From contig JAFISE010000026.1 in assembly GCA_022560025.1 (NCBI GenBank), forward strand, positions 1-64,000: 64,000 bases of DNA, written 5' to 3'. A model generated the notes under the pieces. The model saw only the letters and a list, made by a program, of their open reading frames with translations. It made no database searches and was not told the origin of the DNA. The translations under genes and the position numbers were made by a program. The stretch's first letter is position 1. Each line of letters starts with the position of its first letter. Shown piece by piece: positions 1 through 10,953 of this stretch. This DNA is from Stagonosporopsis chrysanthemi (lineage: Eukaryota > Ascomycota > Dothideomycetes > Pleosporales > Didymellaceae).

Positions 1-82
1 GCTGGGCGGCCCGTCGGGGGAGTTCAGGAAAATCCAGGGGGCGGCTGGCTTCCCCTTCTTGTCCGCGGCCCCCCTTAAGCAC

Positions 83-144
83 GTACCCCCCCCCCCCCCC
101 CCCCCCAATCCGCACGAGGCAAGCACGACTGACATCTCGTAGAG
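83..144 (+). other. Probable 5' intron with a 21-base poly-C run
   Basis: A GTAC donor at 83 is followed by an uninterrupted C run at 86-106. A CTGAC branch-like site sits just before a TAG acceptor at about 140-142. The sequence at 2-82 is open in one frame and reads like protein, but that frame does not join in phase to the downstream exon. An assembly error or a different splice site is possible. Confidence 0.4.
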
Positions 145-2381
145 GCGACCGCCACGGCCCGCCGCTGCTCCGGCGCATCTCGTCGCTGCTCTCGCCCACG
201 CTCACCGTCTGGCAGACCGTCCTCGTTACGCTCCTCTACCTCTACGTGGCCCGCAACTTCGGCAAGCTGGTGGGCCTCGAGTGCCCAGAGCCGCTGGCAT
301 CGCTGTACTCGCGGTCGTACTTCCGCGCGACATGGGTGACAACGGCGCTGGATGCCGGCTTTTGGAGCGCCATGAAGATCAAGCGCAAAGGTGTGCGCGA
401 CCTGCTATCGATAGTCTTCAGCGTATACTACCTCATCTGCGCGGAGCAGGCCGATGAGAAGGTCAGAAAGATCAGGGCTACACTCACCGTAGACCACCTG
501 CGAGTGTCGTGGAATAAGGGCACCACGCCGTATCTGTCGGCGCTGACGAGTCTCATGCGGCCTCGCCTGATGTGGTATCCGCCGCGCAAGATCAGGATAC
601 CACGGCCGAAGGGGAGCAGCTACGAGGAGCCCGTGGTCGGGTGGCTGTACTTCAACGGCCCTATTAGTGCGCTGAAGAAGCACGACAAAATTGTGCTGGA
701 CATCCCGGGCGGTGGCTTTGTGGCCATGGACCCGAGGAATCATGACGACAAGCTCTTAGGCTGGGCCGGAAAGACCGGGCTGCCTGTGTTGAGCCTGGAC
801 TACAGAAAGGCTCCCGAGTGGCCGTATCCTTATGCACTGAACGAGTGCTACGATGTGTACCACACCATTGTGGCAACAAGAGGAAGATGTATAGGGCTGT
901 CAGGGGAGCAGGAGCCGAAGGTTGTTGTGTCTGGCGACTCAGCTGGCGGCAATCTGGCTGTAGCCATGGTGCTCATGATCCTGCAGAGCGGCTCGACAGA
1001 GACACGGAGGTGGCAGGGCGAGCTTGCACTACCACCGCCGACGGCATGCGTTCTGATCTACCCTGCGCTCGACATGAACATTGGGAATTGGATGACGGAT
1101 GAGCAGATGGCCCTCATCCGGGATCGAACAGTACGAAAGACAAACAGACCCATCCTGCGACACAAGAGCGACGACTACCGCCAGCTCGCACCCAACACAC
1201 CCTACGGCTCCGATGACTCTGGCAGCGAAGATGAGAAACCAAAAACCCGTATGGTCAACGGTAACGTGCCAATGAGTGAGCGCGTCCTCACCTCCCCCCA
1301 AACTATGATCAAGCTCAGCGCCGCCCACACCAACAAACACAACTCTGTCGTCCTCCCCAATATCAACACAAATGTTACCAATGGCCACACCGTTGCAACC
1401 CCCGACCAACTGTCTCCAGTGGCCACACGCAACTCTCCCGAAACACCTCGAGTATTCCAGAAAGCCCCGACATTGCCAGCACCGCCTGCGACTGCGATCA
1501 AAACTCGCCTGGCCACGTCGTCGATGATATCCTACTTCAACGACCGCATCCTCACGCCTGAGATGATGCGCGCCATGATCATCCTGTACATTGGCCCGCA
1601 TCATCGTCCAGACTTCAGCACTGACTTCCTCCTCTCTCCTTGCCTGGCGCCAGACTCGCTCCTCGCCAAATTTCCACGCACGTGGATGCTAACCGGAGAG
1701 CGCGACCCCCTGGTCGACGACACTGTGATCTTCGCCGGTCGGCTTCGACAAGCGAAACGTGCAGAGTTCACGACAGGCAAGGAACTCGGTCTCGATTGGG
1801 CGCGCGGCGAGTTCAGAGAGGAAGATTGCGTCGTCGTCGACTTGGTTCCTGGTATCTCACATGGCTTCCTGCAGTTCGTCGGCGTCTTCCCCGACGGCTG
1901 GAAATATATTTTCCGCTGCGCAAAGTGGATCGACGAAGCGTTTGCTGCGGCTGAAGGGCGCGATGTCCTAGATAGCACCGCGCCCAGCACCACCGCCACG
2001 CCCTGGCCCCGCAGCAGAGACGACTACTTTGGCAGCGGCATAACGCCCGGGCTCGCTGAGGCAGTCGATGGCCTGCGTAGCCCCAGCGCAAGGCGCACGA
2101 GACACCATTACCGCTCTGGCACTGCGTCGTCGGCGGACGAAGATCGGCCGCTAGAGATGACGGTCCTGCCCAAGAACAAGGTGAAGCTCACGCCCCCTCA
2201 GGAACACGCTGGAGGAGCGAACGGTACTGCTGAGCGTACGACACGCGGAAGGGGCAGAGTCAGGAAGAGCGACAGAGGGCGCAGGAAGAGTTTGGTCAGT
2301 CTTGCCAGCGAGGATGATCTACTCGGTCGGCGCATGAAGGGCTTGACGGGTGGGCTTGGGGGCGAGGGGCTGCTGGAATAA
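144..2381 (+). CDS. HSL-family alpha/beta hydrolase, membrane anchored (5' end unresolved)
   Basis: Predicted esterase, lipase or steryl-deacetylase-like hydrolase of the hormone-sensitive lipase group. An oxyanion-hole motif of the PGGG type lies near nt 703-716. The nucleophile motif GDSAGG has its Ser codon at 939-941, the acid is the Asp of GERDPLVDD at 1704-1706, and the His of GISHGF is at 1860-1862, so the triad is complete. A hydrophobic stretch encoded at about 196-245 looks like an N-terminal membrane anchor. A low-complexity insertion (about nt 1110-1530) splits the fold, and the C-terminal 150 residues are basic and disordered. The frame stays open upstream of nt 246 with no in-frame ATG until 372, so the start must lie in an upstream exon. 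A donor at 83 and an acceptor near 142-144 frame a likely intron, but the phases do not join cleanly. The family call is firm; the substrate is unknown. Confidence 0.82.
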   Translation, partial: GDRHGPPLLRRISSLLSPTLTVWQTVLVTLLYLYVARNFGKLVGLECPEPLASLYSRSYFRATWVTTALDAGFWSAMKIKRKGVRDLLSIVFSVYYLICAEQADEKVRKIRATLTVDHLRVSWNKGTTPYLSALTSLMRPRLMWYPPRKIRIPRPKGSSYEEPVVGWLYFNGPISALKKHDKIVLDIPGGGFVAMDPRNHDDKLLGWAGKTGLPVLSLDYRKAPEWPYPYALNECYDVYHTIVATRGRCIGLSGEQEPKVVVSGDSAGGNLAVAMVLMILQSGSTETRRWQGELALPPPTACVLIYPALDMNIGNWMTDEQMALIRDRTVRKTNRPILRHKSDDYRQLAPNTPYGSDDSGSEDEKPKTRMVNGNVPMSERVLTSPQTMIKLSAAHTNKHNSVVLPNINTNVTNGHTVATPDQLSPVATRNSPETPRVFQKAPTLPAPPATAIKTRLATSSMISYFNDRILTPEMMRAMIILYIGPHHRPDFSTDFLLSPCLAPDSLLAKFPRTWMLTGERDPLVDDTVIFAGRLRQAKRAEFTTGKELGLDWARGEFREEDCVVVDLVPGISHGFLQFVGVFPDGWKYIFRCAKWIDEAFAAAEGRDVLDSTAPSTTATPWPRSRDDYFGSGITPGLAEAVDGLRSPSARRTRHHYRSGTASSADEDRPLEMTVLPKNKVKLTPPQEHAGGANGTAERTTRGRGRVRKSDRGRRKSLVSLASEDDLLGRRMKGLTGGLGGEGLLE

Positions 2382-5300
2382 GCAGGATTGCAGACTGTGG
2401 AGACTGTTGATAGCGAGCACATACATCTGCATAGACAAGTACATAAAGAAGCACAAATAGCATTCTCGGCGCCGTGTCTTTCAATGTACCCGAACGTTTC
2501 CCAAACGAGGTTTGGAGTGCTAGCAAATCGCAGCATGCAATAGCAGCTCAGTGTACAATAGGCAAATGAAGTTGGCGTGAGATGTGATAGCACAGACTGG
2601 TATTGCACACTTCGTATAAGAGAGTCTTACCATTGTCAAGTAGGCGTATAGCACAGATTCGTTGATCGTGTCTCAAGCCGACATGAGTTATCGAGCAATA
2701 CCGTTGTTGTAGTTGGTACGTTCATGCCGCAATACAAAGTCTTGGGGATATGTGCTTGATGGAATGTCATATCTTGCACCCGCCAGAGTGGACAAAGATT
2801 CGTCGCTCCGCTTTGGTAGGCATGCACTTAATCCTGCAAACTACTACCAGCCAGTAATTTTTGACAGTGCCTGCTCAGAATTATAGGCATCTAGCCAGTC
2901 TGCACTGGGTCATGAGGCGAAGTATAGATTTATCCGGGCGATATCAGATAAAGGCGCATCATGTACCGGTTGCATGTCTCGATTTGATAAGGGTGACACA
3001 TTGATAGAAGCAGCCTGTATGTATAGGCTCGCATAGGAGACTTCTCAAGGGCCTGAGAGTAACGCCGTCTGTCCAGGACGAGTCGTTGGTGGTAGTGCGC
3101 GGGTTGACAGATGAGCGTCTTGCGTCTAAGAGCGGCACGGCAAAGGTTGGCCTATCATCGCCCACGTATCAGCGCGATAGAGGCACTTTCCCAAGTGATG
3201 GCATGAATTCATGGGTGAAAACGCATCCTGACGAACATCTTCGGCGGTTGGATTGTTTGTTGTTGGCTGCGGCCGGGCGCCTAGGAACCGGGGCCCAGTA
3301 TTAGGTATCTGCTGTGGAAGGACTGTCCTGGCGATAGCTTTTAGAAGTCAATGCTGCTTTACACCCTTTCGGGAAGCTAGGATCTAGGTCGTGTAATTGC
3401 GCCTAACGTTGCTATGTGGTGCGAGCGACTTCGGCCATGTAACACGTACAGCCTGCGCCAAGGTAACCACATTACCCAATACGACCTATCGCCAAGAGCC
3501 CTTCAGCTCGATACTTCAAAACACTGTGATCGAGACAATAGGATTTGGTTGAGTCAAGAATCGACAAGGGGCTGACAGAAGGCGTCAGCTGGTGCGGGCA
3601 ACAGCGTTGTAGAAGGAAGGGCATCGATAATGTAGCTTGGGCGATGAGAAATGACGCGCTACATTGTCATGCCGTAGGTCGGCGATGTAATCGTACGTCC
3701 GTAGTAAAGGTATGTCAGATCCTGCACTGTGCAGCTAGGTCCCATGACAATGTACCACATCTCTGGGCAACAAGGAAGTACCGTGCTGGCTACCGTATGC
3801 AATCGTTCCCTATACAGACAGAGTGCATGCTGTCAGGCCGGCTGAGGTGGTACACAGATCGACCACAGCATAGCTCTGAGAGATCACAGCGCTGATATCT
3901 GTTGTAAGTGTAAGCTCACCGATCCGGGAGGGCGAATTCTTGCGAAAACCTGTCCTTACTAGGTCTGCTATCTTGTCTTTGGCGAATTTGGATCAATCTC
4001 CATACACAAGTGGATGATCCACCGCTCCTGGCAGTGGCGCTAGAGGGTTTCGACTGCAAGACGTCGAAGCTTGTGTTGTTGTGGTCACACCTACAATCAC
4101 AAGACACTTCCCAAGCTGTTGGTACTGACAGGTGAAGATCCGTGCTTGCTGAGCATCCGAGTGCTCTCGATTATTTTGAATAGAGTGATTGTAGCGGTGA
4201 GCATTGCGACCTGGCCGCGTGGTCGAATGGGACGTTGTATTGCAGTGAGAGCTGATACACGCCTTAGGGTGGGACCTGTCAAGTGCAACTGTGCACCGGG
4301 CACTATACGAATTGAGTACCCCTCGCAGGTGGCATTTCGGCCCACTCGATCCGAGCCAGGTCATTGCGTATACAGGCGCGTCAATATCGTTGACCAGTAT
4401 CCTGGAATCAGACCGCCCTCTCCCTGTTGTAACAGCTGCGCTTCTAGCAAACCGAATGGTCGAGTGTTGTCGCGGCCTTACATCGGACTTCATGCATCTC
4501 CTCTCGCATCTGGCCGTTCCAGTCCCATGGTACGTCGAGGTGCGTTGGAATGCTACCGGGGGTGTAACGGTGGTATAGCCTGCCTGCCGCTCGCCGTTCA
4601 ATAGCCAGCCCTGCGATCGCGGAGAATGGGGCGCCCCTGGCATCTTCTGCGACCCAATACATGTCCGCTAGATATCTGTGACGAGCCGAACCTTGGTCTA
4701 ATGATGGCCGCATATGTAAGTGCGGCAACACTCGTGGGCACAGACGGTTTGCAGTGGCTTGGTGTTGGTGCTGGCTGGAGGGGGCTGCAGGCTTGACGAG
4801 ATTTGACTAGCGCTGGGCGATTGCACCGTTGGATCTGCCTTGTGCCTGCGTCACTAGACTCCACAGCTCTTCCTTCGTGCGACATGCCTGCTTGGTCGAC
4901 TCCAAGAAGAATTCTCACATCTCCATGCTGCCAATGGTGGCGGTGAGCTCCGCGATCGATCATGGCGCTGCCTTTGCGACTGCTGACTATACGGACAGAC
5001 ACGACCACTACAACGGGTCGGCCCTCGCCCCGGCTAGGACCCCTGTTCGAGCAAGCCCCTCTTCCCAGTCCACCTGTTGGTTGGTACATGGTGTTCTCGT
5101 GAATGGCTTTGCAAGAAAAGGGATATGCGAGGTCATCGGCAAGGGTGGGGGTAATAGTATGCTGAATGAGGATTGTGCTGTGTTACACGTCGGAGCGTTC
5201 CAGGACTACTTTTTTGATATGGCTTGCCGCATATCTTCATATTTAACACCATATGACCCGATCACTGCTGAAATCCAATCTTCAGCTCGTCGGCTACTTG

Positions 5301-5455
5301 AAGCAGTGTTCCGCATCCTCACCTCTCATCATCCAGTCTTTTCGTACACGCCGCCATCTCTCTGAGCACCTACCCAAAGCATCACAACTATTTTATACCA
5401 CTTCTACTTGCACAATTGTCTCACCAAAGCACTTGGACGTTTCTCGAATTTCAAC
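2382..5455. other. Gene-poor stretch
   Basis: About 3 kb with only short overlapping open frames on both strands. None has family motifs, a plausible intron chain or a signal peptide. I saw no transposase motif, terminal repeat or tRNA-like B box. The first few hundred bases are presumably the 3' untranslated region of the hydrolase. Confidence 0.5.
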
Positions 5456-5665
5456 ATGTGCACGATACAGTACATCATCTACAACAGGTGCGAACATTGG
5501 ATCCCGCAACCCCAAGGTCCGAACGGAGAGATACTTCGCATCTGCAGGCAAGCTGAGGAGGAGCGCCTTGGTTTTGCATGTCCTGAGACGCAACGAGACC
5601 ACGACGTGATCGACAGGAGCCAAGGGTATTGCAGGGCTTGCGAATTCAGACATGTTCTGAGTTAA
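5456..5665 (+). CDS. Small cysteine-rich hypothetical protein (69 aa)
   Basis: A single-exon frame starting at ATG 5456; an alternative start 48 bases upstream adds a less protein-like leader. The product begins MCTIQY and has six Cys: one at position 2, one in a YNRCEH motif, one in RICRQA, one in GFACPE, and a terminal pair GYCRAC. This arrangement (Cys-His near the start, CxxC at the end) is typical of small zinc-binding hypothetical proteins of filamentous ascomycetes. No signal peptide or membrane segment is seen, so it is probably intracellular. I infer that it is a real gene from the regular Cys spacing. Function unknown. Confidence 0.5.
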   Translation: MCTIQYIIYNRCEHWIPQPQGPNGEILRICRQAEEERLGFACPETQRDHDVIDRSQGYCRACEFRHVLS

Positions 5666-6802
5666 GGCACCTTCGACAACAAGCAAGAGTGATCAACGAG
5701 GTCATACAACATCTTCCCAACGCCTGATCGGCAGTCCAAGTCTGTCTTTTACTTTCTACGGATTCAATGCCTACCATGCAAGCATGCACTGCGAGGATCG
5801 GCCATCTATTTGACATGCTTCGAGCCCAAAAACAGTCGATGTCGCAGAACACCCCTACGAAATTTTCCAATCGAGCGAAAAACGACACCGCGCGACACAT
5901 CAAAACCTGCATGTCCCCGCTAGGCTTGCATGTGATTTGAGCGATGGCGTTGATGAGGAAAAAAGCTGTTTCAGACATAATTACATTTGTATCTATTCGT
6001 CCTGATTCGAGGATTCTTGGGTTGTTTAAAATGGCAATGAATAGCAGCGGGGTCAACCTTTCCTTCTCCTAAGTGATAGTGCTTGGGTAGCTTTCATTCA
6101 ATGAACTAATACTATTACTGTCTGTGCAGATGCCTATGTAAAGGCGGGCCTTCTTTTTAGATGCCTGAGTAGGCATGTTGAGACTGCTTCTGTCCCACCT
6201 TACCTCACGCTACGATGTTATGATTTCAGCTGCAGAGCGAAGGAAATCACTTGAAAGTGTCAGGGAATTCGCATACGACAATATTTCTTTTCTGTTCCCT
6301 CTAATAGCACCTTCTCTTGAGCATCAATTGAGGGACACACGTGACAAATAGCCCAAAGTTGCCGCACAGCGTTTAGGTGAGGATAAGACCACGCTCATGA
6401 ATCCTTAGGCCATCTCATGAAAACCAGCGCGACGTCACGTCAGACTTAGTTTCGATCGCGTTCCCTACTATTAGTTAGAGAGACGAGCGTTTGGTACTTA
6501 GCAAATAAGACTGTTAGATTACCAGCAGTGAAAGTCATTTTTCCCAATGGTAACTGGAAGTAAACTTCAAACGACTACATGCAATAGTGAAATTGTCAAA
6601 CTTGCAATAACCACGTAGCTTCGAGCATGCTATAGAAAGCTTCTATCACCTCCGATACCCGTTTGTATTGTAGCGCTGTGTGCATCCACGAGCGAAGCAA
6701 ACGCGGCTGATATGACAAGCCACCGATAGTGCTTCTCTGCCTTGTCCCATCGTCTTGTCCAATATTCCTAACCCACAACCTCCGCTACTTATACGGATCA
6801 CT
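5666..6802. other. Intergenic region
   Basis: AT-rich, about 1.1 kb, with no frame carrying recognisable motifs. It presumably holds the promoter of the gene starting at 6803. Confidence 0.5.
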
Positions 6803-8485
6803 ATGTCTGGAATGAGGGACGCACCACGTCCATCAAACAGCTATGTGACGTGCCCCCAGATCTTCCACCGCACCTTCGCATGCGGACACCCTGACGAGTT
6901 TATCCAAGTTCGTTCGCTCGACAACGGAGAGAAGATTCACAATCTGGTGACAATGGAAACTTTCAAAAACTACAGTCGAGCTGGACACCGACCAACATAT
7001 ATTGAGGCACGATGTCTGAGTTGTGCGAAGAAAGCGAAAGACGAAGATGACAACGACCCAGGTGTGCAACCGAAGAGAACGTTGAGCGCATATCGATCCG
7101 GAACATTGTCGACCTACAGGAGATCAGTGAACGGACATCTGCAGGATGCATTCGAAGGTATCTTGGAAAAACATAGGTTGTTCAGGCATCAAGTCAAGAC
7201 CACAAGACTTCATGCTCGCGTTCCAGAAGAAGACCATCGATCACATCGTCACGAGATCCTGGAAGCCGCTGTCGAGTTCCCAGAAGAATGGCTGGCGCTT
7301 CCAATAAGGCGAATGACGAACTTGCCAATTCGATCAACAGCTGAATTTGACGTTGAGACTTGTTTCAAAAATATGTCCCACCCACTCGAGAGTGACTACC
7401 AAACTTTGCTACAAGCCAAGATCGACAAAAAGAGGAGGTGTGCGCTCACAGATGAACCTTGGTATCATCGAACAAGTCTTCTTTCGTCTGTGTTCTTGGC
7501 CGACTCAGCAACAAAGGAAGCCAAATATCGTAGAGATGCGATCATCTTGAAAGCGACTCCAGACATCGTAACAAATTCCGATGGTCATCCGGTCGGAGAT
7601 ATGTCGGAAAGTGGGGACGAAAACTTTCACTTGGCTGCGAAGAGTGTTCCTTCTTCATCAGGCTTAAGACTTAGCTGGCAACGTAAGCTCTCAGATGGTG
7701 GCGATTCTATCGCAGGCGGTGACGATACCTTCTGCGCAGATAGTACGACAGAAATATACCACACTGACGAAGATTACACCCAAGATAGAGGTGGGTCAGC
7801 TCGCACTAGGGACATCACCGAGCAGCCGTTTGACGACTTGATCACCCTAACTATTGGACAACCCAAATGCGTGAACCCACCACCCTCACCTTTCGTGCCA
7901 AGAAGAGGTCTTCTGAGCTTTAGAAAGCGACGGAGTGATACCACTATAAGAGCTTCAACACACTCTGAGGCTGAGACAAAGCACGTTCGAAAGCTCAGCC
8001 TTGACATGTTCCATTCGACCAGGTCCTTCAAAAAGAGAGAGTCTGTAAGTCGAAGTCCAGATTGGGCGTGCCGAACGTCCTTGGCCATCGAAGCCGGTAG
8101 ACTCTCCATGGACAGCGTGGGTACACAGAGCCGCAAGTCAGTATCTTCGCGATACAGCTCGGAAGCAAGATCCAACTCGTCAAAGACCATGTTTGCAGGG
8201 CGCACTGGGACAGAAGCAGTCGAGAGTAGAGAGGGGCACAAGGCTCAGTTACTACACTCCAGTGAGTACAGCCCTATTCTTTCCACGTTAGAAAGACACT
8301 CGGAAGGCGCATTGCAGGCCGTGCAGAGAGCAAGCACCCCACGTTCGGTAGGTCGGCTCAAGGAAGGGGAGACCGATTTGAAGAAAGAGCGAATGAGGCG
8401 CCCTCGAGTGCAGGGAGTCTCTTCACCTGATCTGAATAAGAGCCTACCAGCTCTGCCGTCGTCAGAAATCGAGAAAGACAATTGA
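6803..8485 (+). CDS. Hypothetical protein with N-terminal Cys/His cluster (560 aa)
   Basis: One uninterrupted exon. I chose ATG 6803, which opens MSGMRDAPRP; the longer open frame from 6755 starts at a non-ATG codon. The first 80 residues contain a C-x9-C-G-H motif (FHRTFACGHPDEF) followed about 50 residues later by ARCLSC, the type of spaced Cys/His pairs that bind zinc. The rest is hydrophilic, rich in Ser, Arg and Glu with many RS or KRE stretches, and probably disordered; it has no membrane segment. I do not recognise the family. The size and lack of stops over 1.7 kb make the gene credible. The N-terminal Cys pattern resembles that of the small protein at 5456-5665. Confidence 0.72.
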   Translation: MSGMRDAPRPSNSYVTCPQIFHRTFACGHPDEFIQVRSLDNGEKIHNLVTMETFKNYSRAGHRPTYIEARCLSCAKKAKDEDDNDPGVQPKRTLSAYRSGTLSTYRRSVNGHLQDAFEGILEKHRLFRHQVKTTRLHARVPEEDHRSHRHEILEAAVEFPEEWLALPIRRMTNLPIRSTAEFDVETCFKNMSHPLESDYQTLLQAKIDKKRRCALTDEPWYHRTSLLSSVFLADSATKEAKYRRDAIILKATPDIVTNSDGHPVGDMSESGDENFHLAAKSVPSSSGLRLSWQRKLSDGGDSIAGGDDTFCADSTTEIYHTDEDYTQDRGGSARTRDITEQPFDDLITLTIGQPKCVNPPPSPFVPRRGLLSFRKRRSDTTIRASTHSEAETKHVRKLSLDMFHSTRSFKKRESVSRSPDWACRTSLAIEAGRLSMDSVGTQSRKSVSSRYSSEARSNSSKTMFAGRTGTEAVESREGHKAQLLHSSEYSPILSTLERHSEGALQAVQRASTPRSVGRLKEGETDLKKERMRRPRVQGVSSPDLNKSLPALPSSEIEKDN

Positions 8486-9138
8486 TTTTACGCCTGGCTT
8501 GAGCGAAAAGATCTGGGTGTGCATTAATTAGCTGAGACTACTCCAATATGATGGCGTAACATGAGATTGAATCATCAATCCAGTGCGACTTGCTACCATC
8601 TCACAAATGCCATTGAGATGAGGTCTGGCTTATTAGGTCTTGTGGATGTTCTTGTTGTGCTGGCGAACAGCCGCGGAGTGAGAGTGGTGCGGCTCGGTCA
8701 GTGTGGGGGCGCGACACGGCACCTCAAGCCACGCCACGACCATGCCTCAACTTCTCGTCATGCTACTCCTGACAGCAATGCTGCGCACCCCACTCGTGTG
8801 ATTGTTCTTTCATGATCGCTCAAAAAATCGATTGTAATATGTACGCTCTCCTATAACACGGCATGATCCCTGCCGTGGGTACGATAGTCCTGCTCTCCTT
8901 GCGACGATTTACCCTGGAGCGCACCGAACGTATACTTCAGGCCACTGCTTTAAGCAGCTAAATCACATCGCATACTGGGTAGCTCAAACACTAGTTGTGC
9001 TGGGGCTGAAAAAAACGTCCGTTCATAGGCGGCTGTTGCCTGCCTGCCCAGGCGCAACCTCAAAAGCCAATATTTAGCAGCTATGCCACGAAACCAAATC
9101 AACCCATCTCCTCGAAATTCAAACACTCTAAACAGGTC
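8486..9138. other. Intergenic region
   Basis: About 650 bases between two plus-strand genes. It contains no supported gene; short frames here lack motifs. Confidence 0.55.
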
Positions 9139-10627
9139 ATGGGTCTGTCCTCTTTGCCCCCAGAGCTGAAGCTCCATATCATCGAGCTCCTGGATCTTAT
9201 ACCAACACTCCATTTTGCTCTCACTAGCAAAGAACACTCGAGGCTCAGTCAAGGTCGTCTGAAAGAACATGCGATGTTCGCCAAGTACTCGACCATCCAG
9301 ACAACCTACAATGGCACCCTGATGTGGGATTTCACAAAGGAGATTCTGCTGAACCCGCGCAGGGGCTGGTATGTGAGAGAGTTGAATCTGATCGCGGGCC
9401 GACCAGACATACACGGAACCCTATCGGAAGAAGATAAGAATCTGTTCAGAGTGGCAGCAAAGAACCTCCTGCCCATATACCCCCGCGAACTTAGCTTCTT
9501 CGCTGCTGAAGATAGCGCTTTACGAGAACTTGGCGATATGCTGGACGATTCAATTACCCGTGGCTTTGAGGATGCCGTCCTCGTGATCCTAATCCACCAC
9601 CTCCCGCAACTCCGCATTTTTCGGATGGCTGATATATTCGGAGGCGATTGTCTATTGGCCTTTTTACGGCGAGTTGCTGCAGGCTACCAAAACTCCATCT
9701 TAGCTTCGCAAATGCCATTGCAGCACCTGAAAGCTGTCCAACTCGCGCATAGCGACACAGAGTTCTGTTTGTCTGTGGCCTGGGCGATTTACTTTCTATG
9801 CATCCCATCGCTGCGCACTTTGGCTGCTTTCATGATGGGTAGCGAAGGGGTGGGAGAGTTTCATGCTGATGTGGACGGCGAAGACGATGGCGGAAGCGAG
9901 GCGCATCTACGCAACACTGCAGGCACACCAGTCTCCAATGTGGAAGAACTTATGTTCTACCAATGCCAGTTTGATCCGCAGTCATTTAACACGATTTTAC
10001 CAATGGTCAAGAACCTGAAAAGGTTCTGTTATAGTGCCGCTGGTCACGTTGCCGCTTATGCGGACTATGAGCCGAGAAAAGTTATCAGAGCTCTTGTCAA
10101 TCATGCTGCTGCCTCTCTAGAAGAGTTACAGCTCGCAGAATTCGAAACGGGCGAGGTACACTGCAGATATAGAAACCCCCCGCTACATACTTGTTAATGA
10201 CCCACTCCAGGAGAGCGAACAAGACATTACCTTTGTTTCAGCTAGAGAATTCAAGAAGCTCAAGGCTCTGCATTGCGAAGCGCGCTGGCTGTTGCCCATG
10301 CCGAATCATGATCTGGGCGACGACGAACCACTCTCACAAGGCTTTCACGCTGCAGAAGAGGGGTTTGAGGAGACGGAGGATCCCAGAGATAATCTTCCTG
10401 AAACTCTGGAGTATCTGTGTCTGGATGGGGTCTATGACTTTGATGAATGGCGCCGGATGACTAACATGTTCAAGACCACAAATGCGATCACCCCGAAGCT
10501 GACGCTCGATAACACGCGCCTTATGTGTGGCGGTGAGACAAGTTTTGGGCGCGCAGTCGAGCCTGAGGTCAGATTTGGGTACCAGCCACTAGAAGAGATG
10601 CGGGATCGCCTGCAAATCCTTGGGTGA
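9139..10627 (+). CDS. F-box-like protein (477 aa, two exons)
   Basis: Exons 9139-10155 and 10211-10627. The 55-nt intron has donor GTACAC, a TTAATGAC branch-like site and acceptor CCACTCCAG, and splicing restores one frame across the stop at 10197. The N-terminus reads SSLPPELKLHIIELL, followed by a serine/leucine-rich stretch, the usual degenerate fungal F-box that recruits substrates to SCF ubiquitin ligases through Skp1. The remainder has hydrophobic, LRR-like segments (for example VEELMFYQCQF and LEELQLAEFE) and an acidic C-terminal part. The target is unknown. The gene is convergent with the secreted-protein gene at 10954-11562. Confidence 0.72.
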
Positions 10628-10953
10628 TATGGTAATGTGTGATGATAGTAAAGAGGAAGTGCTAAATAATCTTCATGCGTTGTACTTCAATTGGATCGAA
10701 GCGAATTCGCATAACTCGGTCGCTTGTTTGTGCTGAGCCACAGGCTTGATATGGGCGTCATCCCAACCTAGCTAGCTCGCGAAAGTCACGCAGGCATCGA
10801 TCAAGCAGAATCTTGATAGGGGGCACCCGGAACATGAAGTCGTTTTGGAGCATGTTAATTATTACGTGGGAGGCAAACACTCTCAGTCATCGATGAGCTT
10901 CATGTATGGCCGGTAGTGTTCACGAAACACCCATATCAACCAGCAATGCTGGT
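10628..10953. other. Convergent intergenic region
   Basis: About 330 bases between two genes pointing at each other. It is expected to hold both 3' ends, and I see nothing else in it. Confidence 0.5.

Noticed and set aside
2..82. Protein-like open frame at the left edge as first exon of the hydrolase
   Set aside because: Its phase does not join the downstream exon through the available acceptors, so I left the 5' end open rather than include it.
1029..1604. Minus-strand 191-residue frame inside the hydrolase gene
   Set aside because: Antisense to a clear hydrolase domain; no independent motif.
4071..4643. Overlapping frames of about 180-215 residues on both strands in the gene-poor region
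   Set aside because: The frames mirror each other and have no motifs, introns or credible composition.
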